DNA of 64,000 bases from Methanobacterium sp. UBA375 (GCA_002495625.1 DAGC01000004.1:188120-252119), one strand, 5' to 3'. Positions 8,751 through 17,478 are shown, counted from the first letter of the stretch. Notes: generated by a model not told the origin, from the sequence alone. Numbers and translations: made by a program.

Positions 8751-8759
8751 TATATATAA
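8751..8759 (+). promoter_or_regulatory. TATA box of the TumE/TumA-like operon
   Basis: TATATATAA at 8751-8759. Archaeal transcription starts about 25 bases beyond the box centre, which puts it at about 8780, immediately at the ATG of the toxin gene (8781). The mRNA would then be leaderless, in line with the absence of a ribosome site before that ATG. Confidence 0.5.
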
Positions 8760-8780
8760 ATGATAGGGAACATAATACAT

Positions 8781-9047
8781 ATGAAAGACTACGCTTCTAC
8801 AAAATATAAAGTCCATGATAGAACCATATACCGAAAACGTAGCAAAAGAGGATGGTCCATAGTGATCATGCCCGATGGTATAAGGTTAGACAATTTTCAT
8901 GGATATCCCCATGTACATTGGAATAACGACGATGTAGAAGAAATCATTTACGATGATTACGAAATGGTCTTAGAGATAATCAGAGGGTATATTGCCCGGG
9001 GAAAAGATATTAACCTAACAGATTTAAGAAAGGAGCTTGTAAGATGA
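8781..9047 (+). CDS. TumE-like toxin (DUF6516 family)
   Basis: An 88-residue protein with the pattern KVHDRTIYRKRSKRGWSIV, then DGIRLDNFHGYPHVHW, which I recognise from TumE-type putative toxins of archaea and bacteria; HYPHVHW-like His residues are probably part of the active site, but no activity is established to my knowledge. Four-base ATGA overlap with the partner gene supports cotranslation. An ATG at 8760 would add seven residues but lies before the predicted transcript start, so 8781 is preferred. Confidence 0.7.
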   Translation: MKDYASTKYKVHDRTIYRKRSKRGWSIVIMPDGIRLDNFHGYPHVHWNNDDVEEIIYDDYEMVLEIIRGYIARGKDINLTDLRKELVR

Positions 9048-9469
9048 GGATAACTCTTATCAGACAAATAACTGGTAAAGAACTAGTTGGAGAGTTTGAG
9101 CAAATCTATGGCTCTCTTAAAAGACTTGAAAACTTATATAAACGAAATCCTGAAAATATGAAACTATACAGTGACCTGGATGATTGGAAATACTTTAAGG
9201 AACATCCCGATGAAATAATAGAAGATGCCAAGGATATTATCACCGAAAAATTAACGTTAGGAAAATTGGAATTAGAATTACTGGACTTCATAAAACACAA
9301 CAATCCTACGTCCATAAGAGACCTGGCCAAAATGATACATAAAGATATCAGCATAGTCCACCCCAGAGTAAAGAAATTAGAAGAGGAAGGCTTAATTGAA
9401 TTAAAAGAAGGTACTAAAAGGAGAAAAATACCGGTAATGAGCTATGATAAGATAGAAATTGCCGTCTAA
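9044..9469 (+). CDS. TumA-like antitoxin, winged-helix DNA-binding (HVO_A0114 type)
   Basis: A 141-residue protein. The N-terminal half is charged and helical; the C-terminal half (about residues 78-135) is a winged helix: LELLDFIKHNNPTSIRDLAK, the recognition helix DISIVHPRVKKLEEEGLI and the wing LKEGTKRRKIPVM. Proteins of this type follow TumE-like genes and presumably bind the toxin and repress the operon. The reading frame starts within the last codon of the toxin gene. Antitoxin role is by association. Confidence 0.7.
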   Translation: MRITLIRQITGKELVGEFEQIYGSLKRLENLYKRNPENMKLYSDLDDWKYFKEHPDEIIEDAKDIITEKLTLGKLELELLDFIKHNNPTSIRDLAKMIHKDISIVHPRVKKLEEEGLIELKEGTKRRKIPVMSYDKIEIAV

Positions 9470-9736
9470 TTCTTTCCATCTTAAATTTATCGATTTTTAG
9501 TTAGTTGTGGCTTAATTTTTTTTAGATATCTTATTTTTTTAGATATAATATTCATTTTTTTTTGGAACTTCGTAAAAATGATTGCATATTGTAATTTTAA
9601 AATAGTAATCTTTAAAAGGATTCATAAATAACACATTATTTTAGCATTGATGTTAAGAGGAAGTAATTTAACGAAAATGGAGATTGTAAAAGGATTTTTT
9701 GTCTTTACAACTATTTATTAGAAGGAACGTGTTGAA

Positions 9737-10516
9737 ATGGAAGAAGCTTACAAAATGGGTTTAATTGGATACGTTTTGGTGATGATCTGCAGTACAGTTA
9801 CACCAATAATATTTAATAATGAAAGTCTTCAGGCAATGATAATATTCCCCCTAATACTAATTTTAGCTTACTGGACTAAAATGAATGGTAAAGAGTTGGG
9901 TTTGGAGTTTGGAAGTTTAAAAGATTATATATGGGCTATTCTGTACCCTTTAAGCATTTGTTCAGTGATCATAGTTATAGCCTTGGTAACCGGAAACATT
10001 GGTGGGGTCCAATATTCGGGCGAAACGACTGGAATGATTGCTTATCTTTTTGTATATACACTTATATTAGCATTTACCACTGAAGAAGGATTTTTCAGAG
10101 GGTGGCTTTTCGGGATACTGGAAAGGGGAAAATTAAATCCTAAGTTAATTCTTCTACTTACTGGGTTAGCATTTGCCTCATGGCATTTACCTTTATTCTT
10201 CCTGAATTCATCGTTTACATGGAGTATGCTCCCCATATACATCACTGGTGGAATTATTGGAGGAGTGACCTTCGGACTCTTACGGTACATTTCAGGTTCC
10301 ATAATCGTATCATCATTCTCACACGCCCTCTGGAATACCGTAGTCTACATCTTGTTTGGCTTCGGCAGTACCGTTGGTATTTTAGGAATTAAAATGACCA
10401 ACATATTCTCTCCAGAAAGCGGCTTATTAGGATTGGCTTTTGGTATAATATTCATGGCTGTTTTATGGTACTGGGCCTCCAAAAAAGTGGGTTTCGATTA
10501 TCCAGCGAAAAATTAG
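9737..10516 (+). CDS. CPBP-family intramembrane metalloprotease (Abi/CAAX protease)
   Basis: A 259-residue polytopic membrane protein with about seven or eight hydrophobic helices. The three family motifs are present: TTEEGFFRGWLFG (EExxxR, about residues 114-126), FASWHLPLFF (FxxxH) and SHALWN (HxxxN). These form the di-metal or glutamate active site of eukaryotic Rce1-like proteases. Some bacterial members process peptides or confer bacteriocin immunity; the archaeal substrate is unknown. It stands alone between a toxin-antitoxin pair and an AAA ATPase. The start is ATG at 9737, without a strong ribosome site. Confidence 0.85.
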   Translation: MEEAYKMGLIGYVLVMICSTVTPIIFNNESLQAMIIFPLILILAYWTKMNGKELGLEFGSLKDYIWAILYPLSICSVIIVIALVTGNIGGVQYSGETTGMIAYLFVYTLILAFTTEEGFFRGWLFGILERGKLNPKLILLLTGLAFASWHLPLFFLNSSFTWSMLPIYITGGIIGGVTFGLLRYISGSIIVSSFSHALWNTVVYILFGFGSTVGILGIKMTNIFSPESGLLGLAFGIIFMAVLWYWASKKVGFDYPAKN

Positions 10517-10828
10517 CTTAAACCGAATATTAAAGTTTCAAATTAGGTTGTATAAATAACCATTCAATTTCTGTGGGGATATGGATGATGTAAAGAAACG
10601 GGATCGTTATAGAGATTAAATCAAATTACCAACGGTGTGTTTTGGATATGTGGTGAAGATTTTAATGCCACGATAGGTGTTGTAAATTTTATCACGCACC
10701 TCGTGTAATTAAATTTTCAATATGTATTGTAAAATTCAATACATATATATATTAATTAATTTTTAATTATATAATGTAAAGTTCAATATCCTTGATCTTG
10801 TAAAGAGTAGTTATATGGGGAATGTGTG
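10517..10828 (+). promoter_or_regulatory. Gene-free interval with palindrome upstream of the AAA ATPase gene
   Basis: No coding frame is supported. TATGTATTG (10721-10729) and CAATACATA (10737-10745) form a perfect 9-base inverted repeat with a 7-base spacer. Its right half, TGTAAAATTCAATA (from 10728), is echoed with one mismatch by TGTAAAGTTCAATA (about 10777-10790). Between them lies a TATA-rich stretch (10741-10775). The arrangement looks like an operator pair around the promoter of the ATPase gene, which begins at 10829 after ATGGGG. Confidence 0.45.
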
Positions 10829-12019
10829 ATGGATGACATAGCCTGGGGAACTGATGCTGAGTTGACGGATGAGCAGTTTTATAATCGAGATGAGGAGATT
10901 TTATGGATCAAAAATATTTTAGAGACCACTTCGAAGGGATCTCCACCTACCATCATGCTTGTAGGTATTAGGGGGGTAGGGAAAACTGTACTGCTTAAGA
11001 AGATTAAAAAAGAGCTTGAAAGTGATTATTTAATTTGTTACACAGATTTATCTGCAACATCTGGTTATCAGATGGGTAAATTAACTGAAATAAGCATCAT
11101 GGAAGACCTCTTTGACTGTTGGGTTAAGGAATTTCGAGGAAGAAAATTACCAACCACTCATAAAAAGCTTTCAAAACTTTTGACCACCAAAAATTACGGG
11201 TTAAAGGAAATAATTGATATAGGAGGATATCCTATTCCCATCCCCCAATCGGAGGACGACTACAAAAAACTTTCGAAATTCGTTTTAGACCTACCACAAA
11301 AAGCCTTCGAAGAGCACTCAGACAAAATAAAAGGGGTTATCTTAATTATCGATGAGTTTCAAGTTCTTAAGGATTTGGGTGGAAGACTGGAAGCATTCCT
11401 ATGGTTTCTTCGAAGCGTGATCCAAAACCAGAAAAACGTTGCCTACGTATTTTCAGGCTCTTTAACTTCCACGGATTCCATTGTAAGTAAGATAGCCGGT
11501 GGAGAAGGTGCATTTGGAGGGAGAATGCTAAACGTAGAAATAACACCATTTACTCGAGAAACGGTGAAAAACTATCTAAAAGAAAAATTACCCTCCTTGA
11601 TCTTTAAAGAAGACGGTTTTCACCGGTTCTATGAGTGTACCAGGGGAATACCTTACTATGTCAATACCTTTGCAAAATTGCTGAAAAAGGATGTGCAATT
11701 AGGGGATGAAGAAGTAAGAAATGAGTTCTACAGAACATTACCATTCCTTGCTGTGGATTTAATAAATCAGTGGGGCAGATTGTCCCTGCAAGAGCAAACA
11801 ATTATAACCATACTCATTGACAAGCCATTACGGAGAAAAGAAATAGCAGAAAAGTTAGGAGTAACCACAGGATCCCTGGGAGCGCCATTTAAGAAATTAC
11901 AGGAAAGAAGATTAGTCAAATCACAGGAGGGAGTTTACGCAATCTCGGAACCAATCCTGAAGGCCTGGCTTGTAAAAGAACATAAAGATAAAGGCGTATT
12001 TCCATTTAGAAGCACTTAA
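10829..12019 (+). CDS. Archaeal AAA-family ATPase with C-terminal winged helix
   Basis: A 396-residue P-loop ATPase of the archaeal AAA_16/ATPase_2 type. The Walker A motif is GIRGVGKTVLL (about residues 46-56) and Walker B is GVILIIDEFQVL (about 170-181). A sensor-like region YVFSGSLTSTD follows. The C-terminus (about 330-375) is a winged helix, KEIAEKLGVTTGSLGAPFKK. Such proteins are abundant in archaea and of mostly unknown role; some accompany mobile elements or defence genes. The frame could start with GTG at 10826, but ATG at 10829 fits ATGGGG better. It has its own palindromic promoter region. Confidence 0.8.
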   Translation: MDDIAWGTDAELTDEQFYNRDEEILWIKNILETTSKGSPPTIMLVGIRGVGKTVLLKKIKKELESDYLICYTDLSATSGYQMGKLTEISIMEDLFDCWVKEFRGRKLPTTHKKLSKLLTTKNYGLKEIIDIGGYPIPIPQSEDDYKKLSKFVLDLPQKAFEEHSDKIKGVILIIDEFQVLKDLGGRLEAFLWFLRSVIQNQKNVAYVFSGSLTSTDSIVSKIAGGEGAFGGRMLNVEITPFTRETVKNYLKEKLPSLIFKEDGFHRFYECTRGIPYYVNTFAKLLKKDVQLGDEEVRNEFYRTLPFLAVDLINQWGRLSLQEQTIITILIDKPLRRKEIAEKLGVTTGSLGAPFKKLQERRLVKSQEGVYAISEPILKAWLVKEHKDKGVFPFRST

Positions 12020-12060
12020 TATAATGCCCTTTTATGAGTATATTTTAGGTAAAATATTTG

Positions 12061-13204
12061 CTATTTTTGACGAACCATACCTGCAAACTGTCTCAGGTCT
12101 TCTACGTAGAGATCAGGGGTCATTTCAGTGGGAAAGTGTCCTCCCTCATCGTAGACATTCCAGGAGACTATTTTTTTATGGTCTCGTTTTGCGAAAGTTT
12201 TAAAGGACTGGAAATCACCTGCAAAGTTAGCCAGTCCGATAGGTACGGTTGTAGGTTCCTCTGGCACCTCTAGGACATGGGCATCCTCATAATAGAACCG
12301 GGCTGCCGATGCCGCGGTGTTGGTTAACCAGTAAATCATAACATTGGTTATTATAAACTCCTTGCTTACCAGATCACCGCCGGTACTTAGAAGATGGCAG
12401 TTCCAGGCCAGAAGACCGATTGGAGAATCAGCCAGTGCATAACCGATGTTCCTGGGTTTGGTGGCATGAATTTGAGAATAAGCACTGAGGTTTTGAGTGA
12501 AATCCTGGAGAACTTCCAGGGCCTTTTTTTCCTCAGGGCTTAATTCCTCGAATTCAAGGGGGTCACCGGATGGGAAAGAGAAGATCTGGGTGACATGAAC
12601 ACCTAAAACATGTTCGGGGTCGAGACGCCCCACTTCAGGCGATACATTGGACCCTAGATCGTTTCCGGCGGCGATATAGTGAGTGTATCCTAAGTGCTTC
12701 ATGAGTTCACGCCATGCCTTCGCAGTGCGGAAACGGTTCCAACCCCGGGTTTTGACATTCTCGGAGAACCCGAAACCAGGAAGAGACGGGATAACCACGT
12801 GAAACGCATCTTCGGATTTTCCACCGTATGCTACGGGATTTACCAGTCTATCTATGATGGTGGTGTACTCCACAAAGGTGGTTGGCCACCCATGGGTCAA
12901 AATAATAGGAGTAGCGTCTGGTTCCTTTGAGATAACGTGTACAAAATGGATACTCTGCCCATCGATCTCTGGTGAACTGGGGAAGCCTGTTCAATTCAGC
13001 TTCAACCTGGCGCCAGTCGTAACTTTCTTTCCAGTAGTCAAAAAGAGGTTTCAGGTAATCCACAGTCAACCCATAATCATCCCCGGCGTCCAAAAGTTCA
13101 TTAGGCCAACGGGTGCGCTCCAATCTCCTCTTCAGGTCTTCCAGGTCGCTGTCAGGTATTTGAATTTTAAACGGCTTGATTTTTGACGATGACATAAAAA
13201 ACAT
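12061..13204 (-). pseudogene. Epoxide hydrolase (alpha/beta fold), frameshifted
   Basis: The N-terminal EHN domain reads from 13204 (SKIKPFKIQIPDSDLEDLKRR) to LNRLPQFT. The alpha/beta-hydrolase core, with HGWPTTF, the nucleophile segment AGNDLGS and the charge-relay histidine EGGHFPTEM, is in another frame. The two join if one base is removed (or two added) at about 12970, where the continuation reads EIDGQSIHFVHVISKE. The enzyme would open epoxides to diols with Asp, Tyr and His. Such genes are typical of bacteria and uncommon in methanogens, so it was probably acquired. It is the last gene of a minus-strand redox cluster. Without the correction the enzyme cannot be made whole. Confidence 0.85.
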
Positions 13205-13389
13205 CCCCTCTCCTTTGAAAGAAATGAATCAGATTTAAAAAGAAAAAATTGTTGATAATAGTATGTCACCCTTCCACGATAAATTTTTATAAAAAATTAC
13301 CAAGTATATGAATTATTAATTTAAACCATATAAGCCCCAAAGTATCGTTAATATTATCTTAGGCGCCGATTGTATTTGATGGACAATTT

Positions 13390-14139
13390 TTAGTATGTGT
13401 TTAAACTTTTAAGTAGCTTGATCACAGAATAAGCAGCTAAAACAGTTGTTTTCGGATTTACTGGGCATTCCTTATTGTAGGTTATGGTTTTAAGCTCACC
13501 AAAATCCCCCACCATATGAACCTCATGACTGGTGTGGTCCACGTGGGGGTCTGCTATGATCTTAACATCAACTTCCTTATCGCAGGTAATACTTAGTGTT
13601 GCAGCTGTATCCATATTCGTGGGAAATTTACGCGTGGTATCTTTAGTTTTACCTTCATAAACTATTGTTTCTGTTTTTGCAGAGATGCCAAGGGATTTAG
13701 GGGGCTTACGGGTGATGAGATTCACCTGGTAGATCTTTCCTATTGATGCTGCTTTAACACCATCCAGGCCTGCAATCTCCCCGGATGGCACGTAAATCTT
13801 GGAATTATTTTTTCTAGCGATTTTTTTAAGTTTTTTTCTTAAATCAGAGTTTAATAATGCTTCTACACTCATCAAAATAACATCTTTCCCATTTTCAAGG
13901 ACTTGAGGGACTATCTCCCTGACGGCCTGTGGAGATGCAGCTTCAACAACCAGGTCTATCCCATCTAACATGTCATTTATATCCGTAACTACTGTTCCAT
14001 TTAATTGAGAGGCCAATTTCCCTGCTTTTTCTAAGTTACGGTCATAAAAAAATTTTAGATCAGCACAGATATCTCCTTCCACCACGCATTTAGTGATGAG
14101 CTTAGCCATTGCGCCGCATCCTAATAGGCCAACTATCAT
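13390..14139 (-). CDS. nadX: L-aspartate dehydrogenase
   Basis: Converts aspartate to iminoaspartate with NAD(P)+, feeding quinolinate and NAD synthesis. The 249 residues fit the archaeal enzyme. The Rossmann motif opens the protein (IVGLLGCGAMAKLI), and the active-site histidine lies in ADPHVDHTSHE near residue 200. The frame stays open upstream to 14232, but family members start at this MIVG, and GAGG precedes the ATG at 14139. A nadA partner is not in view. It stands between the epoxide hydrolase remnant and a short-chain dehydrogenase gene on the same strand. Confidence 0.85.
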   Translation of the reverse strand: MIVGLLGCGAMAKLITKCVVEGDICADLKFFYDRNLEKAGKLASQLNGTVVTDINDMLDGIDLVVEAASPQAVREIVPQVLENGKDVILMSVEALLNSDLRKKLKKIARKNNSKIYVPSGEIAGLDGVKAASIGKIYQVNLITRKPPKSLGISAKTETIVYEGKTKDTTRKFPTNMDTAATLSITCDKEVDVKIIADPHVDHTSHEVHMVGDFGELKTITYNKECPVNPKTTVLAAYSVIKLLKSLNTY

Positions 14140-14350
14140 GGTAAGAACATCCTCTTTTACTGAAAAAAATGCTTCTTTTTGAAACTCTAAATTGTACGAG
14201 ACATTCATACTCAAGAAGCATGAATTCTTCATAAATATTAAAATGAGATTCCTTGATCATACAATTAAAAAATATTAAAAAATAAGGCATCTAAAGTTCA
14301 TTTGAGCGACAAAATTGTATTTAGATGCCTCATTTTTATATGAATTACTC

Positions 14351-15118
14351 TTAATAAGCCGTCCATCCACAATCAGCGGTGACAGTTGCTCCGTTAATTG
14401 CACTTGCATCATCTGAAGCTAAAAATAGGGCTAATTCGGCGATTTCTTCAGGTTCTGCTGATCTTGGAGCTGTGCACGTGCCTTCTGCACATATTTGAAG
14501 CCCTTCTTTATGGTGAGTTGCCAGAAATTTTGGATCTGCCATTTCCGTTTTTACTCCACCAGGTGCAATAATGTTAGATCTTATATTTTTTTTGGCGTAC
14601 ATGTATGCAATATTTTTTGCTAGTCCCACAACACCATGTTTCGATGCTGTGTAAGCTGGTCCGCTTCTTGCCCCATTTAAACCACCGACAGATGCTATGG
14701 TTACAAATGCGCCACCACCATTATTCAGCATTTCAGGGAGGGATCTTTTAAATATACGCATTGGTCCATTTAAGTTAACATCCACTACTGCATCCCAAAG
14801 ATCTTCATCCATATCAGTAAGGGGGGTCATCTTATCATTTAACCCTGCGTTGTTTACCACGATGTTCAATTTCCCAAATTCATCCACTGTGGTTTTTACT
14901 ACTTTTTCAACATCTTCTTTACTGGTAACATCTCCAGCAACAGCAACAGCCTTCCCATTTCCACTTTCTATTTCCTTTATCAGTTCATCCAGTTTCTCTT
15001 TTCTTCTGGCAATTACAACCACTGATGCTCCTTCTTTTGCATAGAGTTTGGCGATTGCATGTCCCATTCCAGAACTTGCACCGGTAACCAGTGCTACTTT
15101 ATTTTCTAATTTACCCAT
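14351..15118 (-). CDS. Short-chain dehydrogenase/reductase (SDR), first of two
   Basis: A 255-residue classical SDR. It has the nucleotide motif TGASSGMGHAIA, NNAG at about residue 90, a catalytic serine in TIASVGG and YTASKHG (YxxxK). An Arg-Arg pair at the end of the second strand (IARRKEK) favours NADP(H). The C-terminal ITADCGW-type ending (TVTADCGWTAY) is normal. The frame is open back to 15265, but AGGAG seven bases before the ATG at 15118 sets the start. It is related to the next gene upstream and to the F420H2:NADP oxidoreductase gene that starts the cluster. Substrate unknown. Confidence 0.87.
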   Translation of the reverse strand: MGKLENKVALVTGASSGMGHAIAKLYAKEGASVVVIARRKEKLDELIKEIESGNGKAVAVAGDVTSKEDVEKVVKTTVDEFGKLNIVVNNAGLNDKMTPLTDMDEDLWDAVVDVNLNGPMRIFKRSLPEMLNNGGGAFVTIASVGGLNGARSGPAYTASKHGVVGLAKNIAYMYAKKNIRSNIIAPGGVKTEMADPKFLATHHKEGLQICAEGTCTAPRSAEPEEIAELALFLASDDASAINGATVTADCGWTAY

Positions 15119-15270
15119 TTTTTCAACTCCTAATCTTTTTTTTACTTGTTTGTAACCGGCCTCAAACTTAACGTACATGGCAGAAGTGACCTGGTCCGAC
15201 CGGAATAGGTGTGCGCCATGGTGAGTTTTCTTAACAAATAAAAAACCGGTGTGATCCTCCAACAAATAAA

Positions 15271-15301
15271 AAAACCCGGCCAGGGGGGGGGTGTAGCCGG
15301 G
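15271..15301 (-). terminator. GC-rich hairpin followed by U-tract, intrinsic-type terminator
   Basis: CCCGGC (15275-15280) pairs with GCCGGG (15296-15301) around a loop that contains nine consecutive G (15283-15291). Read on the minus strand, the hairpin is followed directly by TTTTTTTATTTG, so it lies correctly to end transcripts that come from the SDR gene at 15339-16103. A short direct repeat (AACAAATAAAAAA followed by CCGG) occurs on either side of its U-tract, at about 15234 and 15261. Such a GC-rich hairpin is unusual for this AT-rich archaeon. Confidence 0.6.
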
Positions 15302-15338
15302 GCAAGCACAAAAACCCTATTTTAAAACACGGATATAA

Positions 15339-16103
15339 TTAGCCGATACTCGCGCCACCGCATACTGAAATGTATTGCCCGGTAATTTGACTGGCATCAT
15401 CAGAGGCGAGGAATAATGCGGCATTAGCAATGTCTTGAGGCTGGGATATACATTTCAGTGGAATAGCTTCTGTTAATTGTTCGAGCATTTCCGGAGTGCA
15501 CGTAGCTAAAATATCCGTTTGCGTCATACCCGGCGAGACTGCATTGACACGAACCCCCTTATCAGCCACGTTAAGTGCCATCATCTTCATCATATGCAGT
15601 ATGGCTGCTTTTGAAGTACCATAGGGGATACCGTCTTTTCCCGTCATAGCTGAAGTACCGGCCAGGGAAGCAGTAAAAATAATATTACCTTTTGTTTTGA
15701 TAAGTTCAGGCAAGGCCTTTTGTGCCATGAAGAAGGCAGATTTCAGGTTGGTATCTAAAATAGCATCCCAGAATTCTTCGGTAATATCTCCTAAGCCTGG
15801 TGGGGCTGACCTGCTCACGTTGGCTATACCTGCATTGTAGTCCAGAATATCCAGCTTCCCATACTTGGCAATTACAGCGTCTATTACTTCATTGCAGTTA
15901 TCGATATCCATAACATCTAGTTTATAGAAGTCGGCCTTTCCCCCAGCCTTTGTTATCTCATCGACTACCTTTTTTCCCACTTCATCTCTACGGCCGGTGA
16001 TGATGACTGTTGCTCCTTCTTCAGCAAAGCGTTCACCAATGGTCTTTCCAATACCTGACGTAGAACCTACCACAATTGCAACTTTTCCTTCTAATTTACC
16101 CAT
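15339..16103 (-). CDS. Short-chain dehydrogenase/reductase (SDR), second of two
   Basis: A 254-residue SDR with VGSTSGIGKTIG as the nucleotide loop, YNAGIAN in place of the usual NNAG, catalytic SLAG and YGTSKAA (YxxxK). GRRDE after the second strand suggests NADPH. It lies 56 bases downstream of the F420H2:NADP oxidoreductase gene on the same strand and ends at the hairpin terminator near 15300. The Asn-to-Tyr change before NAG removes a structural asparagine that is conserved in most members, though activity can persist. Substrate unknown. Confidence 0.86.
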   Translation of the reverse strand: MGKLEGKVAIVVGSTSGIGKTIGERFAEEGATVIITGRRDEVGKKVVDEITKAGGKADFYKLDVMDIDNCNEVIDAVIAKYGKLDILDYNAGIANVSRSAPPGLGDITEEFWDAILDTNLKSAFFMAQKALPELIKTKGNIIFTASLAGTSAMTGKDGIPYGTSKAAILHMMKMMALNVADKGVRVNAVSPGMTQTDILATCTPEMLEQLTEAIPLKCISQPQDIANAALFLASDDASQITGQYISVCGGASIG

Positions 16104-16159
16104 TTTCTTAATTCTCCTATTTCTTTCTAATTTTTATAAATCAAAGAAAATTTTTTGGC

Positions 16160-16843
16160 CTAATACAGTCTGCATTCTGGATTTATACCAGTTAATCGAA
16201 TTCCAGCGTCTTTACAGGTTTTTTTGATGTTGAGTCCAATGAGTAGTGGTGTGATTTTTTCGATGATCTGGGCTCTCTCTAAAGGTCCGCAGTCAACGGT
16301 CCTGATGTCGGGTATCTTATCGATGAGCTTTCCCACTGTTTTTTTGGCTTCGGGATCATCACCGGCTATGAGACAATCACAGTCAATGGGTTCGGTGAAG
16401 TTCATCAAAGCTCCGCTGCTTATATTGTTGAAGGCGCAAACTACTTTAGCTTCGGGTAAAAACTTCTGTGTCTTTTCGGAAGCTGCACCATCAGGTAAAT
16501 AAAGACATTTCATGGGTGATCCGCCTATTGCTGTTTCTAAAGGCCCGGTAGGGTCTATTAATATTTTTCCAGCTGCACATTCTTTAATGGACTTTAATGT
16601 TGCTACCTGGGCAGCTAGAGGCACAGTTAAAATCAGAACATCACCTTCAGCAGCAGCATCAGGATTTTCAGCCGCCTTAACATTTGGAACATCCTCTTTC
16701 AATAAATCTTTCATCTTGTCTACTGCAGCCTGAGCTTTTTCCATGGTACGAGAACCAATAATAACATCTTCTCCAGCCTGCACAAATCTTATGGCAATCC
16801 CTAATCCTTGACCGCCTGTTCCACCTATAATTCCGAGTTTCAT
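16160..16843 (-). CDS. npdG: F420H2:NADP+ oxidoreductase (NADPH-dependent F420 reductase)
   Basis: Transfers hydride between reduced coenzyme F420 and NADP+, the main source of NADPH in methanogens. The 227 residues match the family. The N-terminal GIIGGTGGQGLGIAIRF binds the NADP pyrophosphate, and GSRTMEKA after the second strand reads the 2'-phosphate. The C-terminal part (NISSGALMNF, then DCGPLERAQIIEKITPLLI) forms the F420 site. It heads a run of NADPH-linked enzymes (two SDRs) and faces a divergently transcribed HxlR regulator, so the cluster probably couples F420H2 oxidation to NADPH use. Confidence 0.88.
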   Translation of the reverse strand: MKLGIIGGTGGQGLGIAIRFVQAGEDVIIGSRTMEKAQAAVDKMKDLLKEDVPNVKAAENPDAAAEGDVLILTVPLAAQVATLKSIKECAAGKILIDPTGPLETAIGGSPMKCLYLPDGAASEKTQKFLPEAKVVCAFNNISSGALMNFTEPIDCDCLIAGDDPEAKKTVGKLIDKIPDIRTVDCGPLERAQIIEKITPLLIGLNIKKTCKDAGIRLTGINPECRLY

Positions 16844-16955
16844 CCTATCAAACCTCTAATCGTTCACTCCAATTGTTACCAAACCCTATCACCGAATCTA
16901 ACTACTATAACATGGGAGATAATATTATGGAGGGCTGTATTCCAATAGATATTTG

Positions 16956-17033
16956 AAATATATAAAACGAGAAGTGATTTTTCAAGCACAAAGATCTTAA
17001 AAAGGAACTGACATATAGTATAAAATAATACTA
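16956..17033. promoter_or_regulatory. Divergent promoter region of npdG cluster and HxlR gene
   Basis: On the minus strand TTTATATATTT (16956-16966) can serve as TATA box for npdG, leaving a leader of about 90 bases. On the plus strand, a palindrome TAGTAT-6-ATACTA occupies 17016-17033, only 28 bases before the GTG of the HxlR gene; it overlaps the place where its transcript should start. HxlR proteins bind such short inverted repeats as dimers, so autoregulation is likely. Binding is inferred. Confidence 0.5.
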
Positions 17034-17061
17034 AAAAAAAGTAGGTACAGGAGGGTTTATT

Positions 17062-17478
17062 GTGGATGATTTGGTGGTTGGATATGATTCATGTGCTTTA
17101 GCTCTCGGGCAAGATCTCATTGCGGGTAAATGGAAGCTTTCCATATTGTGGTACCTGGGTAAGGGTACCAAAAGGTTTAATGAGCTGTATAGCTATTTTA
17201 GGTATACATCTCGAAGTGTGTTCATCAGAAAACTCCATGAACTGGAAGATTCCGGATTAATTAAAAAAAAGATATACCCGGAAGTACCGGTTAGAGTAGA
17301 ATACTCTTTAACAGAGATAGGTTCAAAATTAATTCCAGTCTTATACGCGCTGATTGACTGGTCTAACGAATATATTGAAATCCAAAAAGAAGACGAAATT
17401 TCTGGTGCTAGTTTTATTCATAACTCCCTGAAAGATAAATACAAAGGTTATAAAGGCGTTAGTATTTTAGTTCGATAA
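17062..17478 (+). CDS. HxlR-family transcriptional regulator
   Basis: A 138-residue winged-helix protein with the HxlR signature: a cysteine near the N-terminus (YDSCALALGQDLIAGKWKL), FNELYSYFRYTSRSVFIRKLHEL as the recognition region and the wing VPVRVEYSLTEIGSKL. Several family members sense electrophiles or redox state through that cysteine. The start is GTG at 17062, with GGAGGG seven bases upstream. It is divergent from the npdG/SDR cluster, which it probably controls. A palindrome lies just before its start. Confidence 0.87.
   Translation: MDDLVVGYDSCALALGQDLIAGKWKLSILWYLGKGTKRFNELYSYFRYTSRSVFIRKLHELEDSGLIKKKIYPEVPVRVEYSLTEIGSKLIPVLYALIDWSNEYIEIQKEDEISGASFIHNSLKDKYKGYKGVSILVR

Noticed and set aside
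15283..15291. G9 tract as a phase-variable coding tract
   Set aside because: It lies in the loop of a non-coding hairpin between genes, so length changes would not affect a protein.
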